In this document: in pieces, positions 25,778-34,998 of the stretch
Layout: every line of letters begins with the position of its first letter
How positions within the stretch are numbered: the first letter of the stretch is position 1
Assembly: GCA_016929595.1 (NCBI GenBank)
Contig: JAFGIN010000029.1
Span: 1 to 56,337 of the forward strand
Direction of reading: 5' to 3'
DNA: 56,337 nt
From: Chitinispirillaceae bacterium
Lineage (GTDB): Bacteria > Fibrobacterota > Chitinivibrionia > Chitinivibrionales > Chitinispirillaceae
The notes under the pieces: generated by a model
What the model was told of the DNA's origin: nothing
What the model saw: only the letters and a program-made list of their open reading frames with translations
Databases searched by the model: none
Made by a program: the position numbers and the translations under genes

Positions 25778-26815
25778 TTACTTTGTAATCTTTTTATAGA
25801 GTTCTACATAGTTCTTTACCATTGCATCTGCGGAAAATCGCGATCGGGCAACCTCCATACATTTTGTTCTGTCTATTTTATGAACATTTAAAATTGCTTG
25901 TTCCATCTCCTCTTCTGTACTACAAATATACCCGGTTATTCCATGTTCAATAATTGAAGGCAGGGCACCTCTGTTTGAAGCTACAACAGGAGTACCGCAA
26001 AAAAGCGCTTCCATTGCCACAAGTGAGCTTGTTTCATCAATCAGACTGGGAATCAGTACACAACGAGCATTTGTCATTAATTTGATCTTCTTCTTTTTAT
26101 CAACAACTCCCGTGAACTGGTAATTTGAGTTATCGAGTTCAGGTGCAATCTTCTGATTGAAATATTTTATGTGGCTTTCATACGGAAATACATTACCAGC
26201 GATTTTCAATGGAATTCCTGATTTTTTAGCAATTCTCAGCCCGATGTCGAATCCCTTTTCTGGACAAATCCTCCCTATACACAAAATATAATCACCTTTT
26301 GTTCTTACAGGTATCCGTATACCATTTAAATCGATCCCATTGCAGATCACTGGATGGTTCTGAAATACTGGAGGAGCCTGTATTCTTTGCTGTTCAGAAA
26401 CAAAGTTAAAATAGACATTTTTAGTTTCCATCATTTTTTCAACAGGATACAATTCAATTGGAAGATGAAGCGTTACTAAAATTGGGATATCAACATCCGG
26501 CAAATAGTGATAAAAATCAACTCCATGAAAGTGGAGTATATCAATTTTTTTATGAGAAATGATCTTTTTTAATAATGGAACGACCTTCTTGTAAATCTTT
26601 ATTTTTTCTTCCTCTGTAATGAGTTTGTTACTTTCAGGAATAGCAATTAAACTGCCCGAAATTCTTGATTTCCTCGAAGCCAGTACAAAGGAATGATATT
26701 TCAATTTCGTAAGCAGTGAATCCATGGTCAAAACTATCTGCTCGGCACCTCCAGCACAATCAGTTCGCACCGGAGCAAATGGATAGGCAACTGTCAGTAT
26801 TGATAGTGTCGTCAT
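25778..26815 (-). CDS. Glycosyltransferase family 4 (GT-B)
   Basis: 345 residues. N-terminal Rossmann domain (LTVAYPFAPVRTDCAGGAEQ) and C-terminal donor domain with ILCIGRICPEKGFDIGLRIAKK, the acceptor/donor loop ALFCGTPVVASNRGALPSII and EHGITGYIC, as in retaining GT4 enzymes. It adds a sugar from a nucleotide donor. It overlaps the upstream deacetylase by 4 bp, so the two are probably translated together and may act on the same GlcNAc-containing intermediate, as in mycothiol or bacillithiol pathways (analogy only). Confidence 0.88.
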   Translation of the reverse strand: MTTLSILTVAYPFAPVRTDCAGGAEQIVLTMDSLLTKLKYHSFVLASRKSRISGSLIAIPESNKLITEEEKIKIYKKVVPLLKKIISHKKIDILHFHGVDFYHYLPDVDIPILVTLHLPIELYPVEKMMETKNVYFNFVSEQQRIQAPPVFQNHPVICNGIDLNGIRIPVRTKGDYILCIGRICPEKGFDIGLRIAKKSGIPLKIAGNVFPYESHIKYFNQKIAPELDNSNYQFTGVVDKKKKIKLMTNARCVLIPSLIDETSSLVAMEALFCGTPVVASNRGALPSIIEHGITGYICSTEEEMEQAILNVHKIDRTKCMEVARSRFSADAMVKNYVELYKKITK

Positions 26816-27573
26816 GATATGTAAAAATTTTTATCGATTTCCTGTGAAACCTTTTCAACAACAGCTCTCCATTCACTACTGCTCATACCCCAGTCCATTA
26901 TTTCATACAGTAATTTACCATTATGAGGAGGTCGACTGTAATCATAAACCGGAGCAATTCTAAAAACTTCTTTTTCTATATTGAAGATCGACAGCATTTC
27001 TTTCTGTGATACGAAACAATCGATCATCATCTTTTTTAAATTTTTATTGTATTCAGGTAAAGAAACAGTAATCATAATCCCGCTACCAATTTTAAAAGTA
27101 CCAGTTTCTATTAAACTGTTGTGTTCATGGTAACCTGAAAATTCAAAATGCCTGATATTTGTATACCCCAGGTATACTGAAAGTACCTTCAATGCCTTAC
27201 TTACAATAAACGATGCACAATCATGATCCGGGTGGCCTCCCTCATAAGAATGAGTCAGAACGACCGTTGGTCTTATTCTCCTAACCAAATGTATCACCTG
27301 TACTGTAAGACTGTATAATGATTCGATAACCTTTTGATCAACACCATTAAGCACAAAGTGATCTTCCCGATTAAAACCGCATATTGACAAGGCCTCGCTG
27401 AGTTCTTTTAATCGCAGTGATGCATACTCTTTCTGGTTTTTACAACCGGCCCTGTATGCAAATCGCATATCATCAGGAGAACCGGCCGTTAAGTGCACAA
27501 TGAATAATTTTTCAAATTCCGGAATATGACCACCAAACCCTGCAGTCTCATCATCCGGATGTGCAACAATCAA
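26812..27573 (-). CDS. PIG-L family N-acetylglucosaminyl deacetylase
   Basis: Zinc-dependent deacetylase of the LmbE/BshB/MshB type. Motif AHPDDE sits at the very start, with TAGSPDD next and THSYEGGHPDHDCASF supplying the third zinc histidine (HPDHD). From the TTG at 27573 the protein is 253 residues, but it would begin inside the first beta-strand. The same frame continues upstream as RILLIVAHPDDE, which the fold needs, up to a CTG at 27600 preceded by GAGGT. The true start is probably there. Works with the coupled GT4; likely removes acetyl from an amino sugar. Confidence 0.88.
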   Translation of the reverse strand: MIVAHPDDETAGFGGHIPEFEKLFIVHLTAGSPDDMRFAYRAGCKNQKEYASLRLKELSEALSICGFNREDHFVLNGVDQKVIESLYSLTVQVIHLVRRIRPTVVLTHSYEGGHPDHDCASFIVSKALKVLSVYLGYTNIRHFEFSGYHEHNSLIETGTFKIGSGIMITVSLPEYNKNLKKMMIDCFVSQKEMLSIFNIEKEVFRIAPVYDYSRPPHNGKLLYEIMDWGMSSSEWRAVVEKVSQEIDKNFYIS

Positions 27574-27802
27574 AAGAATTCTCTCACATTTATTTAACAG
27601 TAAAATAATTACCTCGATATTGTACGCTTATGGTAAACCTTAAGACAGCAAGCAGTACTGCATTTATTATTCCTGCAATTAAATAATACTCACTATGATC
27701 TCACTAAAGATTATCATTTTGAATCCAGTCCTTAAGAACAGGCCACCCTTAAGTGTTTAATGAGTAAATTTAAATTGCCGATGTAATAGCTACCTGAATA
27801 AT

Positions 27803-28540
27803 TCAGATCAATAGCACATTGTTATTAATAAGTAAATGGATTGCATCCCTGTATCCCTTCAATGTACCGACATCCACGTATTTTTTTCCCGCGTAAATAC
27901 CCGATACATGAGCTCCATTTTGAATATACGCATTTACCAGAGTACCAAAATACTCATCAATTCGATTACGTTTAATCCATAAGTGATACAGTTGATGAAA
28001 AATAAAACCTGGCATTTTGAAAGCGCCCCAGATCCAGTGACTCGTTATTTCTGCTTCTTTCACCTTTATCTTTGAAATGTACCCATCTTTACCAAGTTCA
28101 ACAGCATCAAAATTTTGCGGATTATCAGAAGGAAACAACAAAAATGTTAATTCACTGGACGGTAGATAACATAGAGCGTCAACCGGAAACCACAAAGTAT
28201 CAGGAAGTCCAATAATAACATCTTCATCACAGGAAATCAGAGGAGCCGCAGTAAAAACTGCATCACAGAGTCCCCTGCGTTCCTTTTGAATAACATAATT
28301 AAAATGGATCGATGAGTGCCCTTTGCCATAGTAACGTAGTATATCTGATTTTTCAGGTGATATAACCATACAGATTTTTTCAACTCCTGCTATGGATAAT
28401 CTATCAATCAGATATTCGCTGATAACTTTTGGATATTCCTTGTCGTCAAATATAACTGAGCCTACAGGAAGGAGTTCCTTGGAAAATGCTAATGGTTGTA
28501 TCCTACTCGCAGCACCAGCTGCAGGAATAATACCCCACAT
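27803..28540 (-). CDS. Sugar nucleotidyltransferase, RmlA-like
   Basis: 245 residues, NTP-transferase fold. Activation signature WGIIPAAGAASRIQPLAFSKELLPVG (G-x-G-x-R variant; the Lys of SKELLP is kept), substrate residues IIGLPDT, and the C-terminal KKYVDVGTLKGYRDAI typical of glucose-1-phosphate nucleotidyltransferases. It probably makes the NDP-sugar used in the cassette. The 230 bp after it (before the deacetylase) hold no gene. 12 bp after the CgeB-like gene. Confidence 0.85.
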   Translation of the reverse strand: MWGIIPAAGAASRIQPLAFSKELLPVGSVIFDDKEYPKVISEYLIDRLSIAGVEKICMVISPEKSDILRYYGKGHSSIHFNYVIQKERRGLCDAVFTAAPLISCDEDVIIGLPDTLWFPVDALCYLPSSELTFLLFPSDNPQNFDAVELGKDGYISKIKVKEAEITSHWIWGAFKMPGFIFHQLYHLWIKRNRIDEYFGTLVNAYIQNGAHVSGIYAGKKYVDVGTLKGYRDAIHLLINNNVLLI

Positions 28541-28552
28541 TGTTTAAACTCC

Positions 28553-29611
28553 TTATATACTTGATAAAATCGACAAAAAGTCATCAGCTCTTTTATCAGA
28601 TGTATGATCTCTAAGCACTCTATCCTTTGCAGCCTTTGCAATTCTTTCCCTTTTTGCTTCCGGAATACACAAACTGTGCACCACATCTTCAGTAGAAGTA
28701 ACAGTAATAACTTCATTGGTAACATCAAAAAAATCCCCGAATCCTTCCCAGTGATCTGAAATAATTACTACACCGCAAGCTGCAGCTTCAAAAAGTCTGC
28801 CAGAAGGACAATACCCCAATGCAGCCATTGCAGATCTCGTAATGTTGAGTGTAAATTGACATGAACAATACAATCTCGAATGTTCATGAGGTTCAATATG
28901 TTCAGAATGCATCACATTGGCAGGCCATTCAACAGATGATGGATATTGAGCTCCACAAAGTTTGAATAGTGAATCATTATATATTTTTGCAGGTTTAAAA
29001 AAGAGATTTTCCACCGCATTTTGTCTGTCAGGTGAATATGTGCCCAAATAGGACATTTTCCCCTTATCTTCATTATAATTGACAGGAAAATGTACCGATG
29101 GATCTACGCTGCCATATAATGGAAACGTTTTCTTAGCAAGTAATAATTTCTTCTGAATTTCCAGTGAAATTCCTCCTGTATAACTTAAAACAGCATCAAA
29201 ATTTCCTAATCCCTCTGATGGGATATAGAATGGAATCGTTCCGGAATAAATCAAATTAATAGTTACCGGAGTGTCCATATCGTAATATAGTTTAGCTTTT
29301 GCCTGTGACAGAGTTATCAATTTTCCAGCAGTACAAGCGTCTGGACAATATGACGTAACAATCGCTACATCTGAGCGATTCAGGACCTCATAAGCCATTT
29401 CCACAATTGATTCCCAGGATTCATAAAAAATGATCTGGATATCCTCACCGCTATAAAAATCCCGATTCTTTGCGTAATAACTGGTATCCTGCTCAAAAAA
29501 AATTATTCTGTTTCCTTTCCTTACTAATGCATTTGCAAGACCACGCCAGAGTGTTGCATGCCCGTTACCCCATGAAGAACTGATTGACAGACCAAAAATT
29601 GTAATCAACAA
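28553..29611 (-). CDS. CgeB-like glycosyltransferase (paralog 4)
   Basis: 352 residues, GT-B. N-terminal signature SSSWGNGHATLWRGLANAL followed by IIFFEQDTSYY; C-terminal donor site SGRLFEAAACGVVIISDHWEG and RDHTSDKRADDFL. It matches spore-maturation CgeB/DUF3880-type transferases. It is most similar by eye to the gene at 30568 (same SSWGNGHAT and ALHRDF/AKNRDF-type region). It overlaps the permuted glycosidase-like gene by 7 bp. Confidence 0.88.
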   Translation of the reverse strand: MLITIFGLSISSSWGNGHATLWRGLANALVRKGNRIIFFEQDTSYYAKNRDFYSGEDIQIIFYESWESIVEMAYEVLNRSDVAIVTSYCPDACTAGKLITLSQAKAKLYYDMDTPVTINLIYSGTIPFYIPSEGLGNFDAVLSYTGGISLEIQKKLLLAKKTFPLYGSVDPSVHFPVNYNEDKGKMSYLGTYSPDRQNAVENLFFKPAKIYNDSLFKLCGAQYPSSVEWPANVMHSEHIEPHEHSRLYCSCQFTLNITRSAMAALGYCPSGRLFEAAACGVVIISDHWEGFGDFFDVTNEVITVTSTEDVVHSLCIPEAKRERIAKAAKDRVLRDHTSDKRADDFLSILSSI

Positions 29612-30528
29612 AACTGGATTCCTTTTTCGGTGGCCTCAGAAACAGTACCCTTCACAATGTAACGTTTAACTACATTTTCCGCAAAAAGTGCAAATTCCGA
29701 TACATCACATGGCGGACTTGTGATTGATGCAACTTTACCTACCGATGGAGGAGTAAAGCAGAGTGTTAGTGTTACATCAAAATCTGCAAGTGCCTGCATT
29801 TGCCGATCAAACCACTCAAGACTATCTGGCCTATACCAGTCTGCCCAGCTTATTCCTGTACGAACTTTTTTAACGCCCATTTTTTTGAGCCAGTTGCAGG
29901 CGAATTCCAGTCTTGCATCCTGATAATGAAACCATTGACATATTCCCATTTCCGGGTCGAACTCTGATAAAGCCGGTTTAACTGAACCATCAGCTCGAAT
30001 CAGTCCCATGTAAAAATGACGATAATAGGAACTTCCCTCACTTTCCTTATGCCTTGTCGTTGCTTCCCAGCTTGCCGGCAAATCTAATAAAGAGTACCAG
30101 TAGATCCTTGGAACACGTCCAAGAAGTAACTCTCTGGTTTTTTTCAACCCGAAAGTCTGGATTTCATCGGCCCCAAATGTTGATGCTCCAACCTCAGTCA
30201 CCCATATCGGCAGGTTACAAACTTTTTCGATTGCCTCAATTTTTGAGGGCCACTCCTGTATCTGCCAATGATTCCAGTCTAACGGAAAACCGTGAACAGC
30301 AACTGCATCAAAATAGGGCAGCAGACCATAGCTTGATAATAATTTGATGAAATCCGGATCGACAGGAGAAATTCCCCCTAAAACAATCGTCAATGATGGA
30401 CATACATTCCTGATTGCAACTGCAGCCTGTTGAGCCATACGAGAAAAATCTTCCCATTTTTTATCTATAGTAAAATCCCAGTGTGACAGATTATTCGGTT
30501 CGTTCCAGATCTTTATAGCCTCTACCAT
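29605..30528 (-). CDS. Glycosidase-like TIM barrel with circularly permuted strand order
   Basis: 307 residues from ATG 30528 (GGGA upstream); a TTG at 30546 would add six. The first part carries the clan GH-A catalytic pattern: IKIWNEPNN (acid/base Glu10), a strand LTIVLGGISP, DAVAVHGFP, IWVTEVGAS (nucleophile Glu112) and RIYWYSLLDL. In ordinary relatives these are strands 4 to 8. Only after this comes MGICQWFHYQD (Met194), KKVRTGISWADWYRP and DVTLTLCFTPP, which correspond to strands 1 to 3. Met194 looks like an old start codon. All eight strands are present, so a working permuted barrel is possible. Stop codons just upstream exclude a hidden N-terminal half. Confidence 0.75.
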   Translation of the reverse strand: MVEAIKIWNEPNNLSHWDFTIDKKWEDFSRMAQQAAVAIRNVCPSLTIVLGGISPVDPDFIKLLSSYGLLPYFDAVAVHGFPLDWNHWQIQEWPSKIEAIEKVCNLPIWVTEVGASTFGADEIQTFGLKKTRELLLGRVPRIYWYSLLDLPASWEATTRHKESEGSSYYRHFYMGLIRADGSVKPALSEFDPEMGICQWFHYQDARLEFACNWLKKMGVKKVRTGISWADWYRPDSLEWFDRQMQALADFDVTLTLCFTPPSVGKVASITSPPCDVSEFALFAENVVKRYIVKGTVSEATEKGIQFC

Positions 30529-30567
30529 TTTTTTTCCCGGTTTCAAGGTTAATTAATGTAAAACAAT

Positions 30568-31695
30568 CTACATACCACATGAATTCTTTTCTTGAACAGC
30601 GAAAAACTGACGTCGCGTTTGCAATGCTTCTTTGTAATACAGTTCCAGTTGCGCCGCTCTGTGTGCTGCTGTGTGTTCCATCAGGATACGGTTACGAGCC
30701 CGTTCACCAATACTCTTTCGCTGGCCTTCCGGTATTTCCTGTAAAATAGTAAGTACCTCTTCAGATGAACTTGCAATCAGGATCTCTTTTTCCAATTCAA
30801 AAAACGAATCAAGCCCTTCCCAGTAATCACTGATAACTGGTGTTCCACAAGCTGCAGCCTCGAATAGTCTGACACTAGGTGCATACCCTGCTTTCATCAT
30901 ATCTGATCTTGTTAAATTCAGAGTATATCGTTGTGAGCTGTAAAATTTACTATGTCCGGGCGGCGGGATATGATCGACATGTTTTACGTTCCGGGGCCAC
31001 TCGATACAATCTGGATACTGCGGGCCCGCCACGATGAAATTTCCTCCGGGTAAGCAGAGTGCTGGTTGTATTAATAACGCATCAAGCCATTCCTGACGAT
31101 CACAGGAGTGAGTACCCATATATCCAAGATCGTAAGTCAATTCTGATGTACTATTTTCGTATCGTGTCGTATCAACTGAACAATACAGAGGTCTTACCAT
31201 AGGTGAGCCATATACTTTTTCCAGTACTTCCAGTATTGCACCCCCTGCAAATGAAAGATACATATCATACATCTGTATTAATTCATACTTTAAATAAAAA
31301 CACTCATCCTTTTCAATTTTAGTCATGGTCACCGGAGTGTCAATATCATAAAATGCAGTGATTCCCTCTGCCGTTTTAATAACCCACTCACCTACTTCGA
31401 TACCCTCAGGCACATACGATCCCACTATGACTAAATCAGCTTTTTGTATCACTGATGCATATTGCTCCCTTAGTTCCTTTACTGTTGCATACAACAATGT
31501 TTTTACATAATCAGAATCATTAAAATCTCTGTGTAATGCATACCAGGGCATATCCCTTTCCAGAAAAAGTACCCGATGCCCTTTCGATGCTAATTCCCTG
31601 ATTAATCCACGGTAGGTAGTAGCATGACCATTTCCCCAGGATGATGTAATAGTCAACCCTAAAATAACAATATCATACTGTGAAGTTACTGACAC
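30568..31695 (-). CDS. CgeB-like glycosyltransferase (paralog 3)
   Basis: 375 residues, GT-B. TSSWGNGHATTYRGLIREL then RVLFLERDMPWYALHRDF; donor side PSVRLFEAAACGTPVISDYW and MEHTAAHRAAQLE. Same family as the flanking CgeB-like genes. It begins 13 bp after the next upstream paralog ends. Inverting or retaining chemistry and donor are unknown. The cysteine-containing tail (KNSCGM) is not shared with the others. Confidence 0.88.
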   Translation of the reverse strand: MSVTSQYDIVILGLTITSSWGNGHATTYRGLIRELASKGHRVLFLERDMPWYALHRDFNDSDYVKTLLYATVKELREQYASVIQKADLVIVGSYVPEGIEVGEWVIKTAEGITAFYDIDTPVTMTKIEKDECFYLKYELIQMYDMYLSFAGGAILEVLEKVYGSPMVRPLYCSVDTTRYENSTSELTYDLGYMGTHSCDRQEWLDALLIQPALCLPGGNFIVAGPQYPDCIEWPRNVKHVDHIPPPGHSKFYSSQRYTLNLTRSDMMKAGYAPSVRLFEAAACGTPVISDYWEGLDSFFELEKEILIASSSEEVLTILQEIPEGQRKSIGERARNRILMEHTAAHRAAQLELYYKEALQTRRQFFAVQEKNSCGM

Positions 31696-31708
31696 AATAC
31701 CTCCTGTT

Positions 31709-32779
31709 TTAATTGCATAAAATTTGTTCTACTTCCCGAGCCCGATGAGAATAGGTATGTTCATGTAATACTCGCGATTGAGCTCTACGTCCAATGGCTC
31801 TGGCATACTCTTTATCCATACTTTTTATATGACGTGAAACATCTTCACCTGAACGCGCGACAAGACATTCTCTGTCCGGTTCCAGAAAGCTCTCAATTCC
31901 CTGCCATTCATCAGTAATGATACACGCCGCCGCACCGGCTGCTTCAAAAATCCTTGTAGGTGGTGAGTAGCCATAGGATGCCATACTCGATCTATTAATA
32001 TTTAATACTGTTGAGACAGAACTGTTAAACATGTTGTGTTCGTGTGTATAAACGTGTCCTAAAACTTTTACGTTATCAATGCTGTTTACATTATTCCATC
32101 CCGATCCACCAAGAAGAAACTGTTTGTTTGTGAGATTTTTAGCCACTTTCCAGAAAAATTCCTCTACACGATCCTCCCGATCGGGCATTCTGTTTCCTAA
32201 AAATCCAAGATCACCATAGAAGCGTTCATTTGGTTTCACAGAATAATGAGTTTGCGGATCTAATGCATTGTAAACGGGACAGCATTTTTTCGCACCAAAT
32301 TCCAAATATGATTTTTTTACCGGATCTCCTCCACCATATGTAAATATATAATCATACTCAGGAACCAGTTTTCTGAAATAATCATTAGCATCAGATTTCA
32401 TTCTATCCAAAGTTGCAGGTGCATCAACATCCCAGAACAAAACCTTTCTGTTACTATTTTTTAATCCAGGCATCCACGACTCCAGCAACTCATCAAAAAC
32501 ACCAACACCGCTTGCTTTAATTATGATGTCATATTCGAGTGCCCTTTTTAATGAACTGTGAACTCCTTTCTGGGTCGATGGATACACCTCTGCATTTACA
32601 AAAGATGTATCCTCAAGATCTTTGTGCTTTTGTCTATCAAAGGCATCCGGTTCAAAAAAAGTTACACTATGACCTCGTTTATTCAGAGCACGAATCAATC
32701 CCCGGTAATAGGTTGCAGCTCCATTCCAGTATGCAGACAGGATACTTGACCCGAAAAAAGCAAATCTTAACTTACACAT
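31709..32779 (-). CDS. CgeB-like glycosyltransferase (paralog 2)
   Basis: 356 residues from ATG 32779, chosen because AGGAG lies about eight bases upstream and the fold starts here; the frame is open to 32938 but that part lies inside the upstream gene. Signature ILSAYWNGAATYYRGLIRAL, SVTFFEPDAFDRQKH; donor side PTRIFEAAGAAACIITDEWQ and LHEHTYSHRAREVE. The AC of the usual ACG motif is altered (GAAAC), which may affect donor use. It overlaps the upstream paralog by 8 bp. Confidence 0.87.
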   Translation of the reverse strand: MCKLRFAFFGSSILSAYWNGAATYYRGLIRALNKRGHSVTFFEPDAFDRQKHKDLEDTSFVNAEVYPSTQKGVHSSLKRALEYDIIIKASGVGVFDELLESWMPGLKNSNRKVLFWDVDAPATLDRMKSDANDYFRKLVPEYDYIFTYGGGDPVKKSYLEFGAKKCCPVYNALDPQTHYSVKPNERFYGDLGFLGNRMPDREDRVEEFFWKVAKNLTNKQFLLGGSGWNNVNSIDNVKVLGHVYTHEHNMFNSSVSTVLNINRSSMASYGYSPPTRIFEAAGAAACIITDEWQGIESFLEPDRECLVARSGEDVSRHIKSMDKEYARAIGRRAQSRVLHEHTYSHRAREVEQILCN

Positions 32780-33911
32780 TATATGACTCCTGTTTCTTAT
32801 CAATTTGTAATGTATCACTACCAGAATCAATTTTTCTGCAGATTTCAAGTAGTTCATCAGCTCTATGCCTGCAGGTGTGTTTTTCAAGAATCGTAGTAAG
32901 CCCATGTGATGCCATTGATCTGGCAAAATCATTATCATTGATAATCATTTGCAGATACGTTTTCATTTCTTTGCTATTTCGGGCTATCAAAAAATCTTTT
33001 CCAGGTATAAATAGCTGTTCAGTATCAAACCATGGTGAACATACAAGCGGTATTCCACAAGCAAGAGCTTCAAAAACTCTGATTGTTGGTATTCCAGGCA
33101 GCTCATGAACATATGGACGTCGGGGAATATGCACGGTAACTTTGAATTGTGAAAAAATCTCTGGAACTTTGTAATTTGGTAACCAGCCCCCATACTCAAT
33201 TCCCTGTATAGTAAGTGTTTTCAATACGTGATCAGGATATCGTACACCGTACATTTTTGTATTTAATTTTTCCGATCGTACCGGCTCAATCAGGAATTCA
33301 TGCAACTCCTCAGATCGTTCCTCATCTCCCCAGTTACCGATCCAGACGACATCACCCTCCTTCAAATTATTTTCAATGGGCTTGAAAATAGTAACATCCG
33401 CAGCTTCATGCCAGACCCACACATTTTCTGCCCACCCTTTTTCGACATACAGATCAGAAAGAACCTTTCCAAAAGCAAGTACTCCATCATAATTTCCAAG
33501 ATCAAAAGCTTCAATACTTTTCATATCTGTAATTGAGCGGTGGTGAGTGTCATGAAAAAGAAGTGTATATGAGCCATGCATCTTCCTGTGAGCTCCAACC
33601 ATCGCTACCAGTTCAGGTGAATTCCACTCATGAACAATTACAACATCAGCCTCATCAAGAATTTTGTACAGATTTATTTTGTCCGGAGGATACTGACACG
33701 TAATAATATGTGGAAAAAGCCGGTGAAAACCATCAATCGCTTTTTCACCCTGAAAACATTTCAACATTTTCAGACTCCATGATTCCTCTGATTCGTAACA
33801 GATCACTGAGTGTCCCATTGACAGCAGCTCAGTAATGACTCCCCGTAAAAAATGAGCATTTCCATTATTCCAGTCACTTATCAATGAATGGACAAAAAAT
33901 ACAAAACGCAT
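32772..33911 (-). CDS. CgeB-like glycosyltransferase (paralog 1)
   Basis: 379 residues, GT-B. Signature ISDWNNGNAHFLRGVITEL and SVICYESEESW; donor side TIRVFEALACGIPLVCSPW and LEKHTCRHRADELLEI. It is the most divergent of the four paralogs. Start ATG 33911, 9 bp after the GT4 gene. The four paralogs probably add successive residues to one glycan, but this is inference from the clustering. Confidence 0.87.
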   Translation of the reverse strand: MRFVFFVHSLISDWNNGNAHFLRGVITELLSMGHSVICYESEESWSLKMLKCFQGEKAIDGFHRLFPHIITCQYPPDKINLYKILDEADVVIVHEWNSPELVAMVGAHRKMHGSYTLLFHDTHHRSITDMKSIEAFDLGNYDGVLAFGKVLSDLYVEKGWAENVWVWHEAADVTIFKPIENNLKEGDVVWIGNWGDEERSEELHEFLIEPVRSEKLNTKMYGVRYPDHVLKTLTIQGIEYGGWLPNYKVPEIFSQFKVTVHIPRRPYVHELPGIPTIRVFEALACGIPLVCSPWFDTEQLFIPGKDFLIARNSKEMKTYLQMIINDNDFARSMASHGLTTILEKHTCRHRADELLEICRKIDSGSDTLQIDKKQESYNV

Positions 33912-33920
33912 ATACGATCC

Positions 33921-34991
33921 TTAGTTTATTTTTAACATTTCATTATATATTTCAACATACCTGTCGCACATCAAATCAGCGCTGTATTTATGCGATTGTA
34001 TATTTGCTTTTCGGGCATATTCAGAGATCATTTCATTGCTTTTAATTAACCGTTCAACAGAATCTATTATTTCTTCATTATTACGAGGATTAACAAATAT
34101 AGCCGCATCACCCCAAATCTCTCGTAAACTACTGATATCACTTAAAACCAGTGCACAATTATTATACGCAGCTTCAAGTACTGATAAACCGAAAGGTTCG
34201 TATAGTGCTGTAGAAATGTAAATTGATGCTCTTTTGTACCAGGATACCATTTCAGATTCACTCAAAAGTCCTAAATGCCTTCCGCATTCTACATTCAGAT
34301 TTCCTCTTCCAGCTATATATAATGGCCATTTAAAATGCCTTGAGATTGTCGCGAGTAATTTTAAATTTTTGGCTTCATCCCAGACTCTTCCAGAAGCGAA
34401 AATGACCGGCTCCTTATCTTTATCCCCGGTGTTATGTCTTGTTCTTCCATTATAAATGACTCTTGAATTCTTTACGCTTCCATAGTGAAACTCAAGATCT
34501 GAAAGCATTGCCATAGAAGGTGAAACTACTTTTGTGGCTGATGATAATCCATTCTTCACTCTTTTTTTATATTCTCGCCAGTGTGACTCTGGTAATGTCA
34601 GTTTAACATGATTGAACCAGCTGTAAACGCAGGAATGAGCAACACATACAACAGGTACATTCCAGGGTAATGCTACGTGTGCGTAACCGTTTACATGTAC
34701 CAAGTCTGGACCATACATTTCAAATAATGATAATAGCCATTCACCAGCCTCGTCAACATCATCCCAGGGGTTTTCCATCCATTCGAGACGAAATGGTTTA
34801 TAGCAGATAGTAACATTATCAATAGAGAGCATCTGATCAAATTGTTGTTTTAAAGGTGCTTCTCCCATAACCGCAAGTATTATTTCAAAATTACTGTCTT
34901 TGAGACACTTCGCTAATTCATACACATATGTCCATACGCCTCCCATCGCATCAGCGGTCATTAGTATGCGGTTTTTACATTTCAAAGTCAT
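33921..34991 (-). CDS. Glycosyltransferase family 4 (GT-B), second copy
   Basis: 356 residues. It begins RILMTADAMGGVWTYVYELA, a Gly-rich acceptor-side loop like that of glycogen-synthase-type GT4/GT5 enzymes. The donor domain has VIFASGRVWDEAKNLKLLA, and the E-x7-E region reads STALYEPFGLSVLEAAYNN. Probably retaining. It is 7 bp after the Gfo/Idh gene. It is distinct from the GT4 at 25778 (little similarity outside motifs). Confidence 0.88.
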   Translation of the reverse strand: MTLKCKNRILMTADAMGGVWTYVYELAKCLKDSNFEIILAVMGEAPLKQQFDQMLSIDNVTICYKPFRLEWMENPWDDVDEAGEWLLSLFEMYGPDLVHVNGYAHVALPWNVPVVCVAHSCVYSWFNHVKLTLPESHWREYKKRVKNGLSSATKVVSPSMAMLSDLEFHYGSVKNSRVIYNGRTRHNTGDKDKEPVIFASGRVWDEAKNLKLLATISRHFKWPLYIAGRGNLNVECGRHLGLLSESEMVSWYKRASIYISTALYEPFGLSVLEAAYNNCALVLSDISSLREIWGDAAIFVNPRNNEEIIDSVERLIKSNEMISEYARKANIQSHKYSADLMCDRYVEIYNEMLKIN

Positions 34992-34998
34992 TTATAAA

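Noticed and set aside
32539-33108. 189-residue plus-strand frame across two glycosyltransferase genes
   Set aside because: It spans the junction of two well-supported minus-strand genes and matches no family.
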